NCBI GenBank assembly: GCA_019925095.2 | Contig: CM034401.1 | Coordinates: 10,947,338-11,011,337 of the forward strand | Reading direction: 5' to 3' | DNA from: Dendrolimus kikuchii | Taxonomy: Eukaryota; Arthropoda; Insecta; Lepidoptera; Lasiocampidae | DNA length: 64,000 bases | In this document: positions 1 through 9,750 of the stretch, in pieces | Layout: each line of letters opens with the position of its first letter | Numbering within the stretch: the first letter of the stretch is position 1 | The notes under the pieces: model-generated | What the model was told of the DNA's origin: nothing | Database searches by the model: none | What the model saw: only the letters and a program-made list of their open reading frames with translations | Position numbers and translations under genes: made by a program

Positions 1-110
1 AATACCCTACCACTTGGCAGCGGGTTGTTTTGTCGCTTCTTACGACAGGCCGCCCGGGCGTAGGAAATTGTGATCTTTCTCTGTTCCAGCACGGATAGAG
101 AATCTAGTAC
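1..110 (-). repeat. SINE-like family A, 5' end fragment
   Basis: The reverse complement matches the first ~100 bp of a family present in full at 44471-44816 and 53001-53309 (start GTGCAGGAACGGAGAAAG, then a GGCCTGTCGTAAGAGGCGAC-like core). The window edge cuts this copy, so its other end is unseen. Confidence 0.8.
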
Positions 111-940
111 TCGTAAGAAAAATATGCTTTTGAGACATTTCAGGGAAAAATAGTAGGTACACGTTGATTTTTCATTCATATTTAATTTATATTTCATTTA
201 TTTCATTATTAAATTTTCCATTACTACTTTTCGTTCTGAAAAATTCTATTTTTTATTTCAAAATATTCATAAGATCTGAACAAAAAGCGTGATCATTGAA
301 TTAGTGAAGAATATATAGTACAATTAGCAAAAATAGTATACTATTATATATAGGTACAGTGTAAACTCTAAATAATGACACTGAAGGGACTGTGCATTTT
401 TATGGCGAGAGTAATCGTTAAATGGAGAGAAGTCTGTTATTTTTGTCTGACGTCTTTTGCTGCACCAGTAATTTTGTTGTATTTTTCTACTCATTTTATT
501 CATTTATTGTGATATTGAGGCATTTTGGTAATAAAGAAAGTACTTAGAAGTTTCGGTATTTCGGAATTTCTTAGAAATTTCAAGATGCAAGATGCCGACA
601 ATCGAGTTAATAAAGCGATAGAAGAACGTAGAGTTTTTACTAATTTTGGCAACTTAAAAGGTACTTTTTATTACTTAATTGTTGTTATTATTGAGAGTGG
701 GTGTAGTGCTATATAGAGTGTATCATAGTATGGAAAACAAGCTAAATCAACCAAAGCCAAGTGATTTCGACACTTAAGGAAGTTTGTTGTTAAATCGAGT
801 GACGTTACATGGAGTTTACACTGCATTATAGTACAGTTGGTAACCCTACAAGGAACCTATATATAATTATGTGACCTATAAGATTATGAAAAATATATGA
901 TTACTGATGGGAATATCTATCCATTCATCTTGCTATGTGC
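111..940. other. AT-rich sequence, nothing recognised
   Basis: No ORF with domain character, no tRNA-like boxes and no clear repeat were found here. Confidence 0.5.
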
Positions 941-1045
941 CCTCATGTACGAAAGCGGCGATGCGTCAACACGACGGCGGCAGCGGGGCGCGGCGGCAAC
1001 CCACGCACTGACGCCGTGTCGTGACGCCACGACGTCATCCTATAG
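941..1045. other. Short CpG-rich patch
   Basis: About 100 bp dense in CG dinucleotides (CGGCGGCAGCGGGGCGCGGC) in otherwise AT-rich DNA, with CRE-like TGACG and ACGTCA half-sites nearby. No ORF or splice signal is evident. It could be a promoter-type island or a repeat relic. Confidence 0.3.
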
Positions 1046-2275
1046 AATATAGAATCACATTTACATTGCGCCTAAACAATGTTTAACTCTAAACCATTGA
1101 TATACAACTTGTTGCTAGTACTAGTTGGAATATATTCCAAATGCATCGAAAGGTTCTTGACATAAAATATATAGTTTTTATTATTATTTATGTAATAAAA
1201 AACTATTTGCCTAATGCTGATATTGCACCGACCAACTTGAATCAATTTGGTTGAAATGAACGAGACTATTCAGTGACATTTAATGATTCAAATATATTTG
1301 TATGTATCACTTTGGTTGATTAATCCAATTTGAAAGATAGTACAGTAATGAACCATCTAGTTCGGTTTAAAAAAGCGAAGTAGACGAGTTGTTGTCGATA
1401 GTGATTTCGGCTAGTTCAAAAATGTGATATATCCTAACTATGAAATTGACAGTAGAGTTATACTGAGGGTCATTTGGTAACTGTTATAGCCCGCGTTACA
1501 TTTATTTTTATTTAATTTTATTTGGGGGGCTAACAGCTATAGTCTTAAAAACTAGATATAAAAGTGGGTAAAGACGAGCATTATTATTGATAAACCTCCA
1601 TAGACGACAGAAAAAATAATAAAGAGTGTTTAATGTAAGATTAATAAGTAAGGTTAAAAACTAAGTAGTTATGTTTATAATTATCGAACAGGCAGCTAAT
1701 TATTTATTGTCCATAGAAAGTTTGACTAACTTCACAATTACGGATGCAAGACTATCTGAAAATAAATCAATGTCTATATGATCCAACTTGTTCAGTTTGT
1801 GATCGTTCTTAAGCTCATGGTATATGGGGCCTTCTCGTGGTAAAACACGCAAACAAAATTTAATTTAAAGTTTATAATTTAGAAGTATCGTCTAACCAAA
1901 AGCTGGTAGACTCTAGCAAGTCTTGTTCGCCAGGGAGTTTAGTACTGACAGGAAAACAATGTGTGTGCAGTTCACACGCAGAAGAAGTGAAACTTCAGAG
2001 AATATACAGGTGAACATAATTATATCTACAATACTTAGTAGACAATTGTCAACTGCATATACACATTTTCGCATTTCTATTCTATTATAGACGTTTTTAT
2101 TCTTAGGTATTTTGACCCTTATTCGTAATCATTCAATCTAAATTACACATTAAATCACTAACATAAAGTTAAAATTTCGGTGTTTAAACTACATAACGCT
2201 GGTTTCCAACGATTGCACCGTACTCACCACGACCTTCTAAGAATATTGCTGTTCATGATTCGTGGATGCATTTAG
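1046..2275. other. AT-rich sequence, nothing recognised
   Basis: No supported gene. Several short low-complexity runs only. Confidence 0.5.
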
Positions 2276-2420
2276 AAGAAAGAACAATACATACATACAT
2301 ACATACATACATAACTTCACGCCAGTTCCCTTGCGGGGTAGGCACGAACAACAGAGCGCCATTTAGGCCCATTCTTACACACCTCACTTGCTTCTTTGAC
2401 ATTCATAAGAAAGAACAATA
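2276..2420 (-). mobile_element. Short tetranucleotide-tailed retroposon, copy 1
   Basis: The insert is 2290-2406, minus-sense. Read on the minus strand it starts ATGAATGTCAAAG, has the core CTACCCCGCAAGGGAACTGG, and ends in CGTGAAGTT plus (ATGT)n. It is flanked by a perfect 14-bp target duplication AAGAAAGAACAATA at 2276-2289 and 2407-2420. Such a long duplication plus a simple-repeat tail indicates LINE-type target-primed integration. The same unit recurs at 29120-29177, 32916-33026 and 60962-61078. Confidence 0.85.
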
Positions 2421-2607
2421 GATAGCGGTAATCCGAAACTTATGTAGTTTAATGGTCAATGATAGTTTTATCTAGCGATTTCTCCGCGGCGGGAGATACG
2501 CAAATATAGCAAGCGCCTTAGTCAACAACATATGTTAGTATAGGTTCGCATTTGACCATAATGTTAAGTGGCGGTATGGTCTAAGATGGAGCGTTCTTAC
2601 CTAAAAG

Positions 2608-2706
2608 TTACCTATTCACACCGGACTTAAAGACGTCCAGGTTGTCGGTATTGGAAAAGAATGACTCCGGCAACGAGGTCCATTCTTTTGCGATGCGCAC
2701 GGTGAA
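2608..2706 (-). pseudogene. LINE reverse-transcriptase C-terminal remnant
   Basis: Minus-strand translation gives FTVRIAKEWTSLPES followed by FFSNTDNLDVFKSGVNR. This is the familiar tail of insect non-LTR retrotransposon ORF2 proteins (pattern xxVRTAxxWNSLPxxVF ... FKxxVNR). Only this ~33-codon block is legible, with no upstream RT core, so it is a decayed fragment. The assignment rests on the pattern alone. Confidence 0.6.
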
Positions 2707-2782
2707 AATGGATGCAGAACTCTTGATTTATAAAAGTGATATATCCACTATAAGTATACTGGTGCCATATGCCAGTTGCATA

Positions 2783-3276
2783 TTATACACTTTTTTTTAA
2801 TGAGGAAACCCATTTCAATTATATCCACCACGGAAGTAACGCGGTGGGGAGTGTGTGATTCGGCACGGCAGAGTGGCACTGGCACCACAAACAGGAAATG
2901 CTATTGCCACGCTACGGATGGGGATATTCATTAAAACTCTTCGGCGTTTCTTCCTTCGCCTTATGCCAGGGCTACGAAAAACTGGAAGGTTGACCAATTA
3001 CGCGTGATCTGGCAAGCGAAGTCCTCTAGGATCACATCCACTGCCGAGGGGGAGCATGACCCCCGGCGTCATCCCTGTCTGTCCAGTGTGGGGCAGCTAA
3101 ATGTCTCGACCTACGGAAGGAGAGATGAGCACGCGTGCAACACGACGCGCCATCTTCTTCACGGCATTACTGGCGGGTGGGAATCCTTCCCCGAGCAGCC
3201 ACCTGTGCCGCCCGATCACGGCGGCGGCCGATGGTTGAAACCCGTCCTTTCCCCCCGGCGTGTTCTCCTTATACAC
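2783..3276 (-). mobile_element. R1-like LINE 3' end, 5'-truncated (copy A)
   Basis: A minus-strand insert at 2791-3268 begins on the plus strand with a T-run (the A-tail). It shares the GCCTTATGCCAGGGCTACG block with the copies at 22729 and 38834. An 8-bp duplication TTATACAC flanks it (2783-2790 and 3269-3276). It is GC-rich relative to its surroundings and carries mostly 3' UTR with no legible RT. Confidence 0.65.
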
Positions 3277-4355
3277 CTAGATTAATTGAACTTATATCAA
3301 CAGGGTGCTTAGAGTGTCCTTGCTATTTCATTATATGGAACTATATATAGAACCAGGGTAGATGATTTAGGAAAAATAAAAAGATCTATATAACATGTCT
3401 TGCTGAACAATCTACTGGAAAGCCATGCTTACGATGTTTTTTTAGAGTTGTGCCTTTGGAAAACACATAGCAATATTATGCATACAAGTCGCGGGAGACT
3501 ACTAGTATATTACATACAAATCTATCTACCTAAATGACCGTGTTTATAATTTTTATATTTTAAACTGACTGAACTTTGTCTCAGATAAGCTCCAAAACGC
3601 CACAAGTAATTTAAATTTAACTGTTTATTATCATTTTTTTAAAACCTTTAGAGACTAAAGAGCAATTTTATTTTAAATCGTGTATTTTAAAATTTTATAT
3701 CTTGTAGGGTTCAGAAGATATGAATATTAAAGTCCAAAAGTCCCACGCGGAATTCGGATTTATCTTTAATCTATTTGCACAATTTAAATTAAAACAATAC
3801 TATAAAACAACCTAAAAAGATAGAAAGTATATTAGATACATATTTAAGTAAATCGTAGTTTAAGTTCTCTGCGAATGGTTGCAAGCCGTAATAAATGGAC
3901 TCTGTCATTAAAACCATTCATGGTCTTTAAATACATAGTCTTATCATGGCTCTTGTATGCTCGTAGAGTTGTTTGTTCCTGACACATATTTCGGTTTTCC
4001 CAAGGTTTCTTCTTAATATGTAGTGTACACATCCCATCCGAAAAGCAAAAATTTAATTCAATATACTTTGACCAACTTGTTTTAAGTTTCCTTATGCTTG
4101 TGCAAAATGAAAAAAAAATCACTGCAGGTAATAATAATTCTCATTCTTTCAAATAATAATATTCACGGCTGCAATATCAGTTTAAAAATAATGCGGTCAG
4201 TTGAATTTTTCGTTTTTTTCTTGAGGTAAGCCTGTATTTAGTTCCTTTTTTGCCCTCCTTTAGGCTGACGGCCCAATTATAGAAGCAAAGTAATTAGGTA
4301 CTTTAATCATTAACTGGCAGTAAACATTATTTATTAGATATTAATTAAATAAAGC
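3277..4355. other. AT-rich intergenic sequence
   Basis: A 92-codon open frame on the minus strand (3844-4122) shows no recognisable domain, and I do not consider it a gene. Nothing else is supported. Confidence 0.5.
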
Positions 4356-4800
4356 CTTGGTAGCTTAGTGGTTTTCCCGAGTCCCAAACTTGTGTTACAA
4401 AAGAAACCGGATCGAATCCTGGGACAGTGTGCATATCCTACTACGTACTGGCGGTGAGGGTAAATATTGTGAAGAAACATGTACATCAAGATAACCAATG
4501 TTTCAAATCCGTCAATTCGTCTCGGGCAAGCGTGTCAGGTATATGGCTAAGTTCTTATCTAAAAAATTAGGGAGGCCTGAGCCCAGCAATGAGACGTTAC
4601 GTACTTACTGTTATTCTATGAAGTTTAATCCCATGCCATCTCGTCTATCCAATTCCTTCTGTTTGATTCCACTATCTCATCTCCCTATTCCATCCTTTTT
4701 ATCCCATGCAAAAGGCTGGCAACGTAGACTTTGCCATTTGTGTTCCAGACGTCTATAGGCGACGGTAACCAATTACCATGAGCTGAGCTGTCTACCTACT
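4356..4800 (+). mobile_element. tRNA-derived SINE
   Basis: The head carries Pol III internal promoter boxes: A box TAGCTTAGTGG at 4361-4371 and B box GGATCGAATCC at 4409-4419, close to the tRNA consensus. A pyrimidine-rich body (CCCATGCC...CTATTCCATCC) follows, with a tail CTATAGGCGACGGTAACC near 4750. That tail is also the 3' part of SINE-like family A. Related bodies lie at 35420-35690 (+) and 35880-36075 (-). Transcription by Pol III and LINE-assisted insertion are inferred. Confidence 0.75.
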
Positions 4801-4834
4801 TGCTATTAGCTTCGAAATATAAAAAGCGTCTTTC

Positions 4835-5112
4835 AGCCACTGGTATGTGTGCCGGTACAGCTGCTGCACAACAGGAGGCCCTAAAATGCCGCAAATATTT
4901 CGCCATCGGAAATGGCTACATATTTGCGGCTTTTGGGGCCGACACCCTGGAACTTTATCGAGACAGCGAAACGCCTGGTAGACGTCTCACGTGACCAAAA
5001 GACTGGTCTATACCTCAAACAACGCATTAGCGTTGCCATTCAGCGAGGTAATGTAGCCAGTCTTTTAGGCACGTTTCCAACTGACAGCGGTCTGGCACTA
5101 GATTTTATCATT
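4835..5112 (+). pseudogene. Decayed LINE ORF2 C-terminal module (IQRGN type)
   Basis: Two overlapping frames give AAAQQEALKCRKYFAIGNGY and then KRLVDVSRDQKTGLY with QRISVAIQRGNVASLLGTFP. Together they show the conserved end of a lepidopteran LINE protein whose other copies are at 12318-12663 and 17830-18385. A frameshift near residue 30 of the block breaks the reading frame. The A/Q-rich linker, the ETLGPWG-like strand and the IQRGN-ASLLGT helix are recognisable. The family name is not certain from sequence alone. Confidence 0.65.
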
Positions 5113-5198
5113 TAATTTTAATTTGTATATATAGTTTAATTGTAGTCTTATATTAAATCTAAATTTTAATTGTAAATAAACCAGTAAACAGTTTTTTC

Positions 5199-5441
5199 CG
5201 TCCAAGAACAGAGAAAGAATGCAATTTCCTGCGGCCGGGCGGCCTGTCGTAAGAGGCGACAAAACAACTCACAGCCAGGTGGTAGGGTATTTGCCAGACT
5301 GGATGGCTACCGCCCCTGGTCTGGAGTAGGCCGTCATAACAACCTTGAGTTGTGTTCCGGCATTAGTGACCAGGTTCCAGTCTTTCTTAAGAGAGCAGCA
5401 GCGCATTTGTAGCCTTTGGCGTTGCAAATGTCCATAGGCGA
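5199..5441 (+). repeat. SINE-like family A, truncated copy
   Basis: It matches the family from its 5' end (CGTCCAAGAACAGAGAAAG) through GTTGCAAATGTCCATAGGCGA, then runs into ATATAT repeat without the usual tail TGCTGAACTCATGNAATAAA. Confidence 0.8.
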
Positions 5442-6083
5442 TATATATATGATGTATGTATGTGTGTATATGTGTAATATATGTATGGTGTATATAAATG
5501 TTAAAATATGATGAAATAAAGATATGATATATAATTATTCTTATTCTGTAAACAGTTTTTAATTAAAGGAAATTAAAACGAAATTAACATAACTTAATTT
5601 TAAATACTGGCAGAACAATTGTTATCGTCGCTACCTGTCCAATTTGAAAAAAGTTGCGGGCGAATACAAGTAATATAAACGCTTATGTTGGTTTTGCATA
5701 ATTTATGACAAATATCACTATTCCCTGTTATTTCCCTATCCCTATTAATATTATAAATGCCAAAGTAACTCTGTCTGTCTGTCTGTCCGTTCCGTTTTCA
5801 CGGGAAAACTACTGGACCGATTTAGCTGAAACTTAGTATATATATATTTTCTCGATGCCGAGGACGAACATAGGATAATTTTTATCCCGAAAAATGGGAT
5901 AGTTTTCGGAATAAAAATATTTTTGTCTCTTTGTTATGCTTTAACGGAAAAACTATTGGACCGATTTGGCTGAGATTCGGTATATATGTAATAATTTTAA
6001 TACCGAGGGTGGACAAGAGATATTTTTCATCCCGGATAATGGGATAGATTAATGTAAAGGATATCCCAGAAAGTAGGATAGGT

Positions 6084-6500
6084 TTTGGTTAGTTTTGTGA
6101 TTTCCCATTTTCGTCATTTTGGTTATTTTATCCTTTTACTCTTTTTGCTCTTTTAGTCCGTTTTGTCATTTTTGATCTTTTTGCTCTTTTGCTCTTTTTG
6201 TCCTTTTTGATCTTTCTGTCGTTTTTGCTCTTTTTTACTCTTTTTGTTCTTTCTGCTATTTTTGTCCTTTCTGCTCTTTTTTTCCTTTACTCTTTTTGTC
6301 CTTTTTTCTCTTTTGTTTTTTTGCTCTTTTGTCATTTTTGCTCTTTTGTTCTCTTGCTCTTTTTGTCCTTTCTGCTCTTTTTGTCCATTTTGCACTTTTT
6401 GCTCTTATTGTCCTTTTTGTCGATTTAGCTCTTTTAGCTCTTTTTGTCGTTTTTGATTTTTGTCCTTTTTTGCTCTTTCTGTCCTTTTTGTCAGTTTTGA
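6084..6500 (+). repeat. Degenerate pyrimidine minisatellite (CTTTTTGTC-like)
   Basis: About 400 bp of imperfect 9-11-bp units TTTTTGTCC, TTTTTGCTC and TTTTTGATC. The neighbouring Helitron copy (7570-7650) carries only a short version (TTTTGTCCACTTGATCAACT). The array therefore looks like an expansion of a Helitron-internal motif. Open frames through it on both strands are composition artefacts. Confidence 0.85.
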
Positions 6501-6508
6501 ATAAATTC

Positions 6509-6544
6509 TATCCCCCGTCTATGATAAATCATAGACGGGGGATA
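6509..6544. repeat. 16-bp perfect inverted repeat
   Basis: Arms TATCCCCCGTCTATGA and its reverse complement are separated by TAAA, directly after the pyrimidine array. The related Helitron at 7236 keeps only a partial GATAGACGGG. Confidence 0.85.
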
Positions 6545-6651
6545 CATAAATAAAAGTAGGACGGTTTGAAATAGAGCATGAAAGATTGGATGAGACCAAT
6601 TATTTCTCAAGTTTATAGATATAAAAGTCCATCGTCTATAAAAATGCAATA

Positions 6652-6958
6652 TTTTTTTATTGCAGGACTTCAGCAGACAGGCAGACGGCCCACTTAATGG
6701 AAAGCGGTTACCATTGCCTATGGAAATTTGCAACACCAAAGGTGCTATAAAGACGCTGCTGCTCTCTTAAGGGAGACTGGAACCTGGTCACTAATGCCGG
6801 AACACAACTCAAGGTTGTTATGGCGACATATTTTAGACCAGGGGTGGTAGCCATCCAGTCGGGCAAATGCCCTACCACCTGGCTGTTGGTTGTTTTGTCG
6901 CCTCTTACGACAGGCCGCTCGGCCGCAGGAAATTGTATTCTTTCTCCGTTCCTGCACG
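6652..6958 (-). repeat. SINE-like family A, near-complete copy inside a Helitron
   Basis: Reverse-oriented, from the T-run and TTGCAGGACTTCAGCAGACA through the body to CTTTCTCCGTTCCTGCAC. It splits the Helitron spanning 5739-7235, so it inserted after it. Confidence 0.85.
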
Positions 6959-7235
6959 GATATATCTTTCTGTTAAGTTTTCACGGAAAACTACTGGGAA
7001 CACTGGATCGGTTTTATTGTAATTTTGTTTAAGTGTAGTTTTAATGCCGAAAATGGACATATATACTCATGCCAGGAGATCGGATAGTTTGCGATATAAA
7101 ATTAGCGAATTTTCCGAGTGCAAATAGCTCTAACATAAAAATTTTGTACAACGTGACTTGTATTAACGCCTGCTCTTTAAACAAGAAGCACGGAGTAGAG
7201 GTTAATCCGCGGCGCAGCCGCGTGGTAAACTCTAG

Positions 7236-7790
7236 TTATATTATAAATGTGAAATTAACACTGTCTATATGTCTCTCTGTCTGTTCCGTTTTCACGGAAA
7301 AACTACTGGACCGATTTGGCTGAAACTCGGTATATATGTATTTTCGATGACGAGGATGAACATAGGATACTTTTTACCTCGAAAAATGGGATAGTTTTCG
7401 GGATCAAAATATATTTGTCTCTCTGTTTGTTATCCTTTTACGAAAAGACTATTGGACCGATTTGGCCGAAACTCGGTACATATGTAATTTTAATACCGCG
7501 GGTGGTCAATGGATACTTTTTTCTCGGATAATGGGATAGATTTGTGTAAAAGTTATCCCGGAAACTAGAATAGGTTTTGTGATTTTGACCATTTTGTCCA
7601 CTTGATCAACTTGGTCCACTTTGTCCATGTTGTCTATTTAGTCATTTTTCACAAGTTTTGTTATTTATGTAGTTTACAGATAGACGGGAAATGGTATATA
7701 GTTTACAATATAAAATGAAGTAAATCTTCCGGGGGCAAATACATCGAAGAACAGGTTATACATAGTGACGTGACTGTGAGACATATTTCA
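7236..7790 (+). mobile_element. Second Helitron copy, tandem to the first, 3' decayed
   Basis: It begins TTATATTATAAATGTGAAAT immediately after the CTAG end of the first Helitron. It repeats the GTCTCTCTGTCTGTTCCG segment and both ACCGATTTGGC blocks in the same orientation. The ~10 bp normally containing the 5' TC are altered. Similarity continues to about 7790, but no terminal hairpin plus CTAG is seen. Confidence 0.7.
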
Positions 7791-9028
7791 AAATGGCTTA
7801 TATAGAATCCGCGCCACAAAAGAAGTCCCACGAAATATAAAGGAATAACAGTGGCCACTCCGCAATTTAATAGAATTTTGTCCGTAAACTAGCCAAGAAA
7901 TAAATGTACAGCTTTAATTATAGAAAATTTTGTATTTATTATTCATTAATTACCTACATCGATTTACGGATTAGTAAATAATTACTCTGGCAGGGTTACG
8001 GCGATTGCAGCGTCGCGTCTGTGGAACTTCTTTGGTGGTACAGGCTCTAGTATTACTTAGGGTTGCCAAATTGACTACTTTTTCGCTAGGTTAGATTATA
8101 TATATTTAGAAAATGTTTAGTAAATCTAAAATTCTAAGATATTTTGAACTGGGATTAAATCCTAACGATTGGTAATCACCAAATATTTTCAGGGCTTCAT
8201 TTAGGGAAAACGAAATCGTTACGAAACCTTTCTGTGCATTCTTCCTTTTATCTGTTCGAGTTTATACGTCGCAGATATTTTTTTCGAAATCGTATTTTGG
8301 TACCTATGTACATACATTTCAGCTATGCAATAGGGGTACGGACACATGTTACAATAAAAACGAATAAAATATTCTAATATTTTTACATATAAAAGAACAG
8401 GCGGTAAAATCATCTCAATTTTAAAATATAATATTAGAAATAATTTTAATTACTTTTTAAATAATAATGAATGCGCTATTTGACTTCTCTTACTTAAACC
8501 TGCTTATGACGTATTAAGTGGATACTAACTATCGTTTAAAATCTATAAGGCTGCGACGGTCTGTGTAAGTTTATAAAAAGTAATTCAGATTATTTGATTG
8601 TCTTCTTTCCTATTTCAGAGCCTAGCAAGTGCACTCTAAGAAACTTTACATCACAAGTTAAAAATGTGATGATGATGATCATTTCGCCATTTATATTGCC
8701 AAACTTATTGGGGGCGATACCTACCGTATTTTGATACAGTTTTTATATGTTTTAGTAAAGATAATATATCAACAAATGCCTAACAAGACGTTCCTCCATT
8801 TCGAACTTGCACAATTATGCGCTAATTGATATATCTCGCTGCACGCTGCAGTAAAATAGAGTATTTTCGATTAAGTTTTTTTTTTTAGGTTTCGTAGCCA
8901 ACTGCTAAAAATAATGATCGAACGTCGCGTTTTCAGATCTCTCCAATTTGCGTCTTTCGATATAAACTGAACCAGAAGTTTCAGATGGCCACCTATATAG
9001 AGCCCTAGGTGGTCACCGAACGTCAATG
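7791..9028. other. AT-rich sequence with one interspersed repeat
   Basis: Positions about 8290-8410 match, in reverse complement, the segment near 31960-32000 (shared AACAGGCG and TTTTTACATATAAAAG). The rest is unassigned. Confidence 0.5.
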
Positions 9029-9750
9029 AATGGCCAAGCCATCACGCTTGTCGAGTGCGCCGCATGGGCGCCGCAGCGTTTCGAACTTGAGACGCACGTA
9101 GGTCCAGTCGACTCGCTCTGCGACTTGGTCAAGGCCATGCTGCAGAGCAGCGACAATTGGGGGGTTGCGGTTACTTTTTGCGAGACAGTAATGTCACTCA
9201 AGGAGGCCGCAGAACGAGACAGGGAGAGAAGTCCTGCAGCGCGTGCCAATGCGTCTTCTCGAGGTCGCCGGCCTTCAGCTGGCACCCGGAGATGCAGGTA
9301 CGCGCATTACTTCCCTCCCTGAGTTAGGTTCCGTTTACCGCGGGGGGCCTTTAGCTTGCTAGGAAGAGCAAAGGACCTTCTACCCCCGCACAACGAACTG
9401 GGGTGTGTTCTCCCAGGGCACACTCCAGGCACTTTATTGCGCTGGATCGGCTGGGCGTAACTATGTTCTAAATCTCAGCCTTTCCAACACATTCAAAGCG
9501 CAGGGTCGTCAGGGAGGAGGGGGTTTTTAGTGGGTATTGGGGTTGCTCGCCCGTGCAGCAACGCTCGGAGTCTTCCACACTATTCTGTGACGTCGATCGC
9601 AGACGGAGCGCTGCCAAGAGCATACTATTGCTGCAGTGTTATCGCCCCCGACCGACGCGTGTCGTTCCCCTAGCAACGACCCAGTTTGTGCGTAAATCGG
9701 TTAAGCATTTTCCCTCGCCTCAAGACAAAAAAAAAAAATGGCCTAGCCAT
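9029..9750 (+). mobile_element. R1-like LINE, 5'-truncated insertion (copy E)
   Basis: The insert is 9043-9736, ending in an A-run at about 9727-9736. A 14-bp target duplication with one mismatch flanks it: AATGGCCAAGCCAT at 9029-9042 and AATGGCCTAGCCAT at 9737-9750. It contains the last codons of ORF2 followed by a GC-rich 3' UTR of about 400 bp. It is related to the copy at 59879-60445. Confidence 0.85.
9043..9321 (+). pseudogene. R1-like LINE ORF2 C-terminus
   Basis: The frame reads TLVECAAWAPQR, then VGPVDSLCDLVKAML, then FCETVMSLKEAAERDRERSP. It matches, block for block, the C-terminal tail in the longer LINE at 39291-40022 (TLQDCPAWTEQR ... FCEQVMFAKEEAERERER). The frame is open from the truncation point to its stop, so this piece is little decayed. 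It is not a host gene: it starts abruptly at the target-site junction and ends before a LINE 3' UTR. Confidence 0.8.

Larger units (their letters stand above)
5739..7235 (+). mobile_element. Non-autonomous Helitron carrying a nested SINE
   Basis: It starts TCCCTATTAATATTATAAAT, then (GTCT)n and paired blocks with ACTACTGGACCGATTTNGCT. It ends with a GC-rich hairpin CCGCGGCGCAGCCGCG followed by CTAG at 7232-7235. The flanks are A on the left and T on the right, the host AT dinucleotide expected for Helitrons. It has no Rep/helicase ORF, so it is non-autonomous. A family A SINE interrupts it at 6652-6958 and so is younger. A pyrimidine minisatellite expands its middle. Confidence 0.8.

Noticed and set aside
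4361..4419. A possible tRNA gene
   Set aside because: Only A and B boxes are tRNA-like; acceptor and anticodon stems do not fold and a SINE body follows.
6153..6553. Several overlapping open frames on both strands with Phe/Ser/Leu or Lys/Gln-rich products
   Set aside because: They are translations of a pyrimidine minisatellite; absence of stops reflects composition.
9013..9285. 90-codon minus-strand ORF
   Set aside because: Shadow of the R1-like ORF2 C-terminus on the plus strand.
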